DNA of 12,923 nt. Source: Alphaproteobacteria bacterium UBA1002 (GTDB lineage Bacteria > Pseudomonadota > Alphaproteobacteria > Rickettsiales > UBA998). The stretch is taken from assembly GCA_002291845.1 (NCBI GenBank), contig DBAU01000053.1:1-12923 (forward strand), given 5' to 3'. The notes below the pieces were generated by a model. It searched no databases, was not told the origin of the DNA, and was given only the letters and a program-made list of their open reading frames with translations. Shown here one piece after another: positions 7,740 through 12,923 of the stretch; the first letter of the stretch is position 1, and each line of letters begins with the position of its first letter. The translations under genes and the position numbers were made by a program.

Positions 7740-8209
7740 GCTGCGTCTTCTGATTTTTCCTTCTGGGGACGGAAATGGGTACGCATGGCCGGACGCCCGA
7801 ACAAAGGCCGCTGACCCAGCGTCTTGGCGTAGGCCCACACGAGCGCGGACATCACGACAATTGACATCCCAAATACCCAGATGGTCGCCCCGAGGGTTTT
7901 ATCGCCATAAATGCCAATCAGGCAGGCCGAAATGAAAATGGCCATGGCGATCAGAAAACCCAGCACTTGCCCAAGTAAAGTGCTGATCATATGAACGCGC
8001 AAAGCGCGTGCTTCCCATTCATGGCGATGTTTTTGTTCACGCTCAAACATGCCAATGATTTTCTCTGCGGAGCCCTCCACCACGTAGTTATAACTCTCCA
8101 GCACTTCGGGGCTGGGGAGGACCTCGATGGTTTTACGCGGCGGCGCGGGCGTGCGCGTCCCACGGCGATCCTGCTCTCGCGGGCGATGACGATCCTGATC
8201 ATTCGGCAT
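7736..8209 (-). CDS. DUF2335 family membrane protein
   Basis: The product has 157 residues from ATG 8209. It has a charged, Pro/Arg-rich N-terminus, then the family-type segment LPSPEVLESYNYVVEGSAEKIIGMFEREQ with adjacent KHRHEWE, then two membrane helices (about 75-100 and 108-132) and a basic C-terminus. This is the layout of DUF2335, small predicted membrane proteins of unknown function that are often found in phage-like or mobile regions. The start at 8209 is preferred because AGAGGA lies six bases before it; ATG 8224 in the same frame would add five residues but has a poorly placed site. The start overlaps the end of the preceding 60-residue ORF by 11 bases, and the stop is followed by the NlpC/P60 gene, so the three form an operon. 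Confidence 0.85.
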   Translation of the reverse strand: MPNDQDRHRPREQDRRGTRTPAPPRKTIEVLPSPEVLESYNYVVEGSAEKIIGMFEREQKHRHEWEARALRVHMISTLLGQVLGFLIAMAIFISACLIGIYGDKTLGATIWVFGMSIVVMSALVWAYAKTLGQRPLFGRPAMRTHFRPQKEKSEDAA

Positions 8210-8381
8210 GGGATTCCTCTTCATCCTGATTCATAGCACTGGCAACATCCTTACCGATTCGCAACCAGTCACCTCGTAAAGCCTCTGCCGAATTGCGATA
8301 CGGAGAGCGGTAGAGCGGTGAGGAAATGACCGTCACCGCGCTGCCAAGACTGGACAAGATTCCTAGGAAAAGTCGCCACAT
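8199..8381 (-). CDS. Small 60-residue protein, first gene of the DUF2335-NlpC operon
   Basis: The product begins MWRLFLGILSSLGSAVTVIS, a short hydrophobic segment that may be a membrane anchor. An amphipathic stretch follows (AEALRGDWLRIGKDVASAMN) and then an acidic tail. I cannot name a family with confidence. Evidence that it is real: the 11-base overlap with the DUF2335 start, the same strand, no other use for this stretch, and a coding-like composition. The ribosome site is poor; the start is preceded by AGTAAAAGAAT, with a TATAGT that could be a -10 element only about 5 bases before the ATG, implying a near-leaderless mRNA if it is used. Confidence 0.6.
   Translation of the reverse strand: MWRLFLGILSSLGSAVTVISSPLYRSPYRNSAEALRGDWLRIGKDVASAMNQDEEESHAE
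8215..8221 (-). promoter_or_regulatory. Shine-Dalgarno that sets the DUF2335 start
   Basis: Reading the minus strand, AAGAGGA precedes ATG 8209, with six bases after the GG. It lies inside the upstream 60-residue ORF and between the two candidate ATGs (8224 and 8209), favouring the latter. Confidence 0.6.
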
Positions 8382-8565
8382 ATTCTTTTACTATACGCCT
8401 TTGCCTCATGGGCTCCCACATCTTTTGTATGAAACCCCTCTAACGTAAGCATTCCAGTTCGCCATCGGCACTCTGTGGTCACATGAATCCCGACTGTGGC
8501 GCGCATTTTTCCCTTCCGGGCAGCCTTCAGGCCTTATCAGATGACATTCCTTAAGGGAGAGAGGC
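8382..8565. promoter_or_regulatory. Divergent intergenic region between the two tail-gene operons
   Basis: These 184 bases separate the minus-strand peptidase operon from the plus-strand hub/distal-tail operon and should hold both promoters. I see no strong sigma-70 pair. On the minus strand TATAGT (about 8386-8391) is a -10-like match without a good -35. Near the plus-strand start, CCTTAAGG (8550-8557) is a small palindrome just before GAGAGG, the ribosome site of the DUF2163 gene. No gene or RNA is recognisable. Confidence 0.35.
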
Positions 8566-9417
8566 ATGAAAACACTACCCCCCGCCTTTGCCGCGCATCT
8601 GGCCAGCGAAACTGCGACGCTGGCGACATGCTGGAAAATCACCCGGCGCGATGGGCACATACTGGGCTTCACCAACCATGACGCAGATCTGGTGATTGAT
8701 GCTCAACTCTATCAGGCGTCGTCGGGCTTTACCGCGACGGCAGTAGCCACCTCAGCCACCCTGAGTGCGGATGATCTGGATGTGGAAGGCGTATTGGATG
8801 CCGAGGCCATCAGCGAAGCCGACCTGATGGCCGGTCTGTATGATTATGCAGAGGTGGAAGTGTTTGAGGTGAATTATACCGATCCGGCACAGGGCCGCCT
8901 GCCCCTCACCTTTGGCTGGCTGGGCGAAGTCAGCGTGCGCGACGGACGCTTTGTGGCGGAAATCCGCAGCCTGAGCCAGCGCCTGCAGCAACGCATCGGC
9001 GAGCTTTACAGCCCCACCTGCCGCGCCAGCCTGGGCGATAGCCGGTGCAAGGTCAACATGGCCAGCCGCCGCTTCAGCGGTAGCGTCACGGGCGCACCCT
9101 CGCGCCATGAGCTGACGGATACGGCACGCAGCGAACCGGCCGGGCGTTTTGCCTATGGAAAACTCACCTTCACCAGCGGGGCCAACAACGGACTAAGTAT
9201 GGAAGTGCGCGAATACACGCCAGGCAAGATCACGCTGGCGCTTCCCATGCCGCATCCGTGCAGTATCGGTGACACCTACCTGATTGAAGAAGGCTGCGAC
9301 CGCCTGTTTTCCACCTGCATCAACCGCTTTGCCAATGCGGTGAATTTCCGCGGCGAGCCGCATGTGCCCGGGCTTGACCGCATGCTGGAGACGTCCGCCA
9401 CGCGCAGCACGTGGTAA
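8566..9417 (+). CDS. DUF2163 tail hub protein, GTA g13-like
   Basis: This 283-residue protein belongs to DUF2163 (phage protein family TIGR02218), the baseplate hub between the distal tail ring and the tail fibre/megatron in RcGTA and related to lambda gpL. Family features seen are TCWKITRRDGHILGFTNHD (21-39), YSPTCRASLGDSRCKV (148-163), and the C-terminal GCDRLFSTCINRFANA with NFRGEPHVPGLD (243-271). Four Cys (152, 161, 244, 251) are placed as C-x8-C and C-x6-C, the spacing I recall for the Fe-S cluster ligands in lambda gpL, so a [4Fe-4S] cluster is likely. The ATG at 8566 follows GAGAGG. The DUF2460 gene starts 33 bases downstream, so they are one operon. The order hub-then-distal-tail is the reverse of that in RcGTA. 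Confidence 0.93.
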   Translation: MKTLPPAFAAHLASETATLATCWKITRRDGHILGFTNHDADLVIDAQLYQASSGFTATAVATSATLSADDLDVEGVLDAEAISEADLMAGLYDYAEVEVFEVNYTDPAQGRLPLTFGWLGEVSVRDGRFVAEIRSLSQRLQQRIGELYSPTCRASLGDSRCKVNMASRRFSGSVTGAPSRHELTDTARSEPAGRFAYGKLTFTSGANNGLSMEVREYTPGKITLALPMPHPCSIGDTYLIEEGCDRLFSTCINRFANAVNFRGEPHVPGLDRMLETSATRSTW

Positions 9418-9450
9418 CCCGGCTCACCCCTGACCTCGAAAGGCCTGCCT

Positions 9451-10047
9451 ATGTTTTGCGATGTGCGTTTTCCCGATGATATTTCCTATGGCTCCAGCGG
9501 CGGGCCGGGCTATTCCACCAGCATTGTGGCCACCGAAGGCGGGCATGAAAAACGCAACGCCCGCTGGCAGCAGGCCCGCGCCCGCTACAACGTAGCGCAT
9601 GGTGTAAAAACCCGCGCGCAGCTGGAGGCCTTACTCGCCTTCTTTCGCGCCCGCAAAGGCCGCGCCCATGGCTTTCGATTCAAAGACTGGAGCGATTTTC
9701 AAGGCACCGCGCAACCGCTCGGCACCGGCGATGGCAACCGCACGGATTTCCCGCTGGTCAAAACCTACAGCAGCGGCGGCGAAAGCGAGATCCGCCTCAT
9801 CCGCAAGCCGGTCGCCGGGACGGTGCGGGTCTATGTCAACGGCGCGCTGGTGCAAGTGGGAGTAAGCGTGGATAGCGCCACCGGCATCGTGCATTTCACG
9901 GCAGCCCCGGCCAACGGTACCGTGATCACGGCGGATTACGAGTTCGATGTGCCGGTGCGCTTTGATACGGATATGCTCAGCGCGTCACTGGATGCGTACG
10001 GCGTGCATAGCTGGATGGATATTCCGCTGGTGGAAATCCGGGTGTGA
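9451..10047 (+). CDS. DUF2460 distal tail protein, GTA g12-like
   Basis: This 198-residue protein matches DUF2460 (TIGR02217), the distal tail (Dit-like) ring of GTAs and related siphophages. Seen in order: FCDVRFPDDISYGSSGGPGY at the N-terminus, GHEKRNARWQQARARYNVAHG, AFFRARKGRAHGFRFKDWSDF (about 64-84), then a beta-rich C-terminal part beginning GTGDGNRTDFPLVKTY (about 91-106) with IRKPVAGTVRVYVNG. Length is near the family norm and no truncation is visible. The ATG at 9451 is preceded by GAAAGG with seven bases between. It is the last clear gene of the hub/distal-tail operon; no g14 or g15 gene follows on this strand. Confidence 0.93.
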   Translation: MFCDVRFPDDISYGSSGGPGYSTSIVATEGGHEKRNARWQQARARYNVAHGVKTRAQLEALLAFFRARKGRAHGFRFKDWSDFQGTAQPLGTGDGNRTDFPLVKTYSSGGESEIRLIRKPVAGTVRVYVNGALVQVGVSVDSATGIVHFTAAPANGTVITADYEFDVPVRFDTDMLSASLDAYGVHSWMDIPLVEIRV

Positions 10048-10057
10048 GCCGCTAGAG

Positions 10058-10357
10058 TCATCGGCCCTGCAACTGTGAGTCTTGATATCCCGGCCCCCGA
10101 AGCCCTGGGTCAGGAAATATATGGCGAGATCCAGCAATGCGCGTGGTGGGTGATCCACAACGCCCACACAGGCACCCTCCCCCGTCCTGCGGACCGGCGC
10201 AGCTTATCTCTTTGACAGGCTCCGGCGTATGCGTCATCTCCTTATCACCTTGCCCCGGCGCGGAAAAAGGTACTGGCTTTTTAGGACCCACATAACCCCT
10301 TTTTCCCATAAGTGGCTCAGACGATAGAGGGGTTGGTGTCTCTTTAAGATTACTCAT
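10058..10357 (-). CDS. Possible 99-residue Pro-rich protein after the 390-residue gene
   Basis: It begins 23 bases after the 390-residue gene on the same strand, preceded by AGTAGAGAAAC, which could serve as a ribosome site. The first ~50 residues (MSNLKETPTPLSS, GKRGYVGPKKPVPF) look like a small disordered protein. The second half is Gly/Cys/Arg-rich and less convincing, and overlaps a plus-strand ORF with better codon statistics. Only the 5' half may be genuine. The rest of the 10048-10380 gap holds a 7-base inverted repeat (AACCCCT at 10294, AGGGGTT at 10328) and a T run at 10370-10376, but no clear terminator. Confidence 0.35.
   Translation of the reverse strand: MSNLKETPTPLSSEPLMGKRGYVGPKKPVPFSAPGQGDKEMTHTPEPVKEISCAGPQDGGGCLCGRCGSPTTRIAGSRHIFPDPGLRGPGYQDSQLQGR
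10075..10215 (+). CDS. Doubtful 46-residue ORF downstream of the distal tail gene
   Basis: A GTG-started ORF begins MSLDIPAPEALGQEIYG and contains QQCAWWVIHNAHTG. It is in frame with the DUF2460 gene past its stop. Third codon positions are clearly more GC-rich than second positions (my hand count gave about 31 of 43 against 22 of 43), which favours this strand as coding. There is no Shine-Dalgarno and no recognised family. It could be a remnant of a longer gene or chance. It overlaps the minus-strand ORF at 10058-10357, so at most one of them is likely real over the shared part. Confidence 0.22.
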   Translation: MSLDIPAPEALGQEIYGEIQQCAWWVIHNAHTGTLPRPADRRSLSL

Positions 10358-10380
10358 GTTTCTCTACTCTTTTTTTATGG

Positions 10381-11553
10381 TTATGCGCCCCGCTGAACGG
10401 GTGCGAGGCTGTTATCAATGGCGGCCCGCGCTTCGATCACCTGACGGGTGAACGCCCCCACCACGGGGCGGGCGGGCTGTTGACCGCCCTCCCCAGCGGC
10501 CCCCTCGGCGCGCGCATTATCATTCACGGCCGCGTCATCCTTCACAATCCCACCCGTTGCACTACGCCGGCGATCACCCCTCGGCTGGCGACGGCGCAGC
10601 GGCAAGGTTGTCAGCACAACGGGCGCTTCTCCCACCAGCTGGCGCACGTTCACTCCTTGCAGGCTCAGCGGCGACATGTGATTGTAGTTAATCGCACTGG
10701 CCAACATTCCCGATTTACTCCACAGGTTTGGCTCGACCCGGCGGAAAAATTCAATCCGCTCTTCCGGCTCCATGTTCATTACGTCGATGCCGTCATTCTG
10801 CAATTCCAGATGTTTCTGAAAATCATGATCCATCCTCACGAACGCGGTGAAGACTTCCAGCTGGCTCACCGGTTCACCCGCCTTCCATTTTTTGCTGAGC
10901 TCGGCGAGGTAGCTATGCGCGGAGGGTTCATCATCACGGCCAAGCACCGCCCCACCGGTTTTTTCCACCGCCCAGGGAATCGCGCAGGCGGCAGCAAGGC
11001 CCACCGGGCCGCCGATCATGGCCCCGGCCAGCATCCCCGCCCCACCGCTCGCCACGGAAATCACCGGGCTGGAGGACTGATTATTCTCAATGCGATTCAG
11101 CTCTTTGAGCAATTCGGGGTGGCTGTCTTTATGACGCTCGGCAAACTCACGCAACGCGTCACGATCCACCTGCTCCGCCGGAATCCCCAGCGCCGAAGCG
11201 GCTTCGTTGCGGTATTCGTTCAGCAGATCTATGATCTTTTCCTGTGCTTCATGGTTTGCGGCGAGCATGCCCAGCCCTGCACCGGCTACGGCGGTCAAGG
11301 GGCTCGCCTTGAATCCCCACGCAAGACTGGCTCCAGCCTTGAGACCAAGGCCCTTGTAATCCATGCCCTTCTCCGCCACCGGCGGCGCGACCACGCCGGC
11401 ATTGGCAGGATGAATCACCAGCGGTGCGCCCACCTGATACCCCGGCGGAACGGCTAACGTATATCCGCGAATCGTAGGAGGCGACTGCACCGGGGCCGAA
11501 GCATACTGAGCGGCGGGAGGCTGGTAAGGAGCAGTGGGGGGCGGCATGTCCAT
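10381..11553 (-). CDS. Unrecognised 390-residue protein with glycine-zipper segments and PVVG-FT motif
   Basis: I do not recognise a family. Residues 1-60 are Pro-rich and probably disordered. Residues 70-99 form a Gly/Ala-rich hydrophobic segment. A helical charged region (about 102-157) follows, then a second Gly-rich hydrophobic segment (164-204) containing GGAGMLAGAMIGG, with the small-residue spacing of glycine zippers that pack in membranes. Residues 210-310 look like a folded helical domain. The tail is basic, then Ala/Gly-rich, and contains RPVVGAFTRQV at 362-372. There is no signal peptide. The ATG at 11553 follows GGAGG with ten bases between. It lies 18 bases after the 447-residue gene, forming one operon, and both proteins share the PVVG-x-FT-x-x-V motif. 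A membrane-active or secreted role is possible but unproven. Confidence 0.82.
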   Translation of the reverse strand: MDMPPPTAPYQPPAAQYASAPVQSPPTIRGYTLAVPPGYQVGAPLVIHPANAGVVAPPVAEKGMDYKGLGLKAGASLAWGFKASPLTAVAGAGLGMLAANHEAQEKIIDLLNEYRNEAASALGIPAEQVDRDALREFAERHKDSHPELLKELNRIENNQSSSPVISVASGGAGMLAGAMIGGPVGLAAACAIPWAVEKTGGAVLGRDDEPSAHSYLAELSKKWKAGEPVSQLEVFTAFVRMDHDFQKHLELQNDGIDVMNMEPEERIEFFRRVEPNLWSKSGMLASAINYNHMSPLSLQGVNVRQLVGEAPVVLTTLPLRRRQPRGDRRRSATGGIVKDDAAVNDNARAEGAAGEGGQQPARPVVGAFTRQVIEARAAIDNSLAPVQRGA

Positions 11554-11571
11554 GACGGTTCTGCCTCCTGC

Positions 11572-12915
11572 CTAACTACCGACCGCAACAGCCGCGGCCT
11601 GACCGAGGCGTCCTTCATGCAGCATCGCGCCGACCTGCGCCGTGGGAATGGCGGCAGAGGCATCAGGCATGGCAGTGACCGTGGCAGGTGCTGGCTTCGC
11701 TACCACCACCGTGGGTGCCTGGCCTGTCACGGCTTGTGTAAATTTGCCGACCACCGGCTTCGGCTCGGCGGCGGCGGGAGCCACCGCAGTGGACGCGGGC
11801 GCCGGGGCTTTAGGCGCACTCATCTGCTGCTTGATCGCGGCAGCGCGGGTATCCAGTCCCCCCATGGCCACATCCTGTAACAGCTGCTTGGGAGAAAAAT
11901 TCCCATCCATATATTGCTGACAGACCGCTTGCATCAACGCACCGTCCATGCTCACGTCCTTAAGATGGTTCGGCAGAGCCATACCCAGCAGTGATGCATA
12001 GTGCGCCGTTGTCAGCTTCTGCCCTTTGGCATGGGCCTCACTTAGCGCATGATAAACGTGCGGAAAGCTATTACGTGGGAACACAATTTCCGACGCTGTG
12101 GTGCCTAACATCTGCACACCAATCACCGGCACCATCGCCATCAGCCCGCCGCCTTTGAGCATACGCAAGCTAAGGCCCGTACTGGCGGCATTGATCGCAC
12201 CGTTGAGCATCGCATAGCGACCGGAGGCCTTGTTGGCATGTGAAATCACCTCTCGCATTTCACGCGAAAGGGGCGTATCAGGCAGTCCCTGCAAATCGCT
12301 CGCGAGGTTTGCTACGCCTATCTTATCTTCGTGACGCTGACGGAGCGTTTTGGCGGCGGCGGCAGCCCCCATGGCAACAAACGCCCCTGCCATCAGCCCT
12401 TGACTGAGCGGAACTTTCTTCAAAGCCTCCGGCATCTTGGCAATAGAGGTTCCCAGATTTTGCCAGCCGGTGGCGCGGGTAAACCAGCTCTCCGCCTTAC
12501 CCGTGGCTTTGGCCACCGTTGCGGCGCGGCTCTGCAATGCATTGACCGTGGCCGTCAGAGAGGGCGAAGGGTTTTTAATCCCCGCTACATGCTCGCTCAA
12601 TTCCTGAACCGCGGCACGTAACTCACCAACCTTATGCTTAATATTAGCCGATGCAAGACCATGCCCAGCCGTACCTACCAGCGGCGTTAAAGCACGGACG
12701 CTATCGCTCAATCGGGCCGCATGCGAGGCAGGAATGGATGACCCGCTGGTCAGCACCAGATTCTCAAGTTGGCTCAAGGCTGGCACCGCTTTATGAGCGA
12801 TAAAACCATTTGCACGGTCTCTACATAGCCGCTCAAACCAGCTAAGTGGCTGGCCGGGAAGCCTGTTCACTCGATGAACAACCCCCTGCACCACGTTCCC
12901 CACGCGTGTGGCCAT
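11572..12915 (-). CDS. Unrecognised 447-residue Ala-rich helical protein with PVVG-FT motif
   Basis: I do not recognise a family. The product is largely helical. Residues 60-140 include coiled-coil-like heptads (HKVGELRAAVQELSEHVAGI). A hydrophobic Ala/Gly segment at about 172-188 (GLMAGAFVAMGAAAAA) and another at about 255-275 could contact a membrane. Residues 365-447 are an Ala/Pro/Val low-complexity tail holding KPVVGKFTQAV at 386-396. NLASDLQGLP (203-212) resembles a stretch in the 244-residue protein at 5995-6729. There is no signal peptide. The ATG at 12915 is preceded by GAGAGA inside the last eight bases of the window, so the start is well supported; the promoter lies outside. It is the first visible gene of a two-gene operon with the 390-residue gene. 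Confidence 0.83.
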   Translation of the reverse strand: MATRVGNVVQGVVHRVNRLPGQPLSWFERLCRDRANGFIAHKAVPALSQLENLVLTSGSSIPASHAARLSDSVRALTPLVGTAGHGLASANIKHKVGELRAAVQELSEHVAGIKNPSPSLTATVNALQSRAATVAKATGKAESWFTRATGWQNLGTSIAKMPEALKKVPLSQGLMAGAFVAMGAAAAAKTLRQRHEDKIGVANLASDLQGLPDTPLSREMREVISHANKASGRYAMLNGAINAASTGLSLRMLKGGGLMAMVPVIGVQMLGTTASEIVFPRNSFPHVYHALSEAHAKGQKLTTAHYASLLGMALPNHLKDVSMDGALMQAVCQQYMDGNFSPKQLLQDVAMGGLDTRAAAIKQQMSAPKAPAPASTAVAPAAAEPKPVVGKFTQAVTGQAPTVVVAKPAPATVTAMPDASAAIPTAQVGAMLHEGRLGQAAAVAVGS

Positions 12916-12923
12916 GGTCTCTC

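Noticed and set aside
10294..10334. AACCCCT/AGGGGTT inverted repeat as a terminator
   Set aside because: Seven-base arms with a 27-base loop, and the T run is some 35 bases further on, so it does not form a standard terminator.
10480..11457. Long plus-strand open frame (325 codons) opposite the 390-residue gene
   Set aside because: Rich in His, Arg and Gln with no domain pattern and no ribosome site. It mirrors a GC-rich gene whose own strand has a strong Shine-Dalgarno and coherent protein features.

Overview
The window looks like a stretch of an alphaproteobacterial chromosome with moderately high GC. The main reason is a set of tail-tip genes of the type shared by alphaproteobacterial gene transfer agents (GTAs) and siphophages: DUF2163, DUF2460 and an NlpC/P60 peptidase. 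DUF2335 and DUF3429 membrane proteins fit the same assignment. No rRNA, tRNA, CRISPR array or insertion sequence was found.

Left part (1-5909). The first gene is cut by the window edge and encodes the C-terminal ~740 residues of a large exported-looking protein that ends in a TbpB-like beta-barrel domain. It converges, six bases apart, with a minus-strand gene for a CHASE2-type membrane adenylate/guanylate cyclase. A TPR plus outer-membrane barrel protein of the Slam/DUF560 type (type XI secretion) diverges from the cyclase. Slam proteins move substrates with TbpB-like barrels to the cell surface, so the first and third genes plausibly form a cargo-transporter pair, with the cyclase as a possible linked sensor.

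Middle part (5910-10047). This holds an unrecognised 244-residue protein and a DUF3429 membrane protein on the plus strand. They are followed by a compact minus-strand operon (60-residue protein, DUF2335 membrane protein, NlpC/P60 peptidase) and a plus-strand pair, DUF2163 (hub, RcGTA g13-like) then DUF2460 (distal tail, g12-like). The three tail genes are the usual GTA neighbours g12-g13-g14. Here the first two are in swapped order and the peptidase lies on the opposite strand, so the module is rearranged. No capsid, terminase, portal or g15 gene is visible.

Right part (10048-12923). A 333-base stretch holds only doubtful small ORFs. Beyond it is a two-gene minus-strand operon (447 and 390 residues) of unrecognised Ala/Gly/Pro-rich proteins. 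Both have hydrophobic segments and carry the same short motif, PVVG-x-FT-x-x-V, in otherwise low-complexity C-terminal regions. This motif and the putative Slam/TbpB-like/cyclase locus are the two most interesting items in the window.
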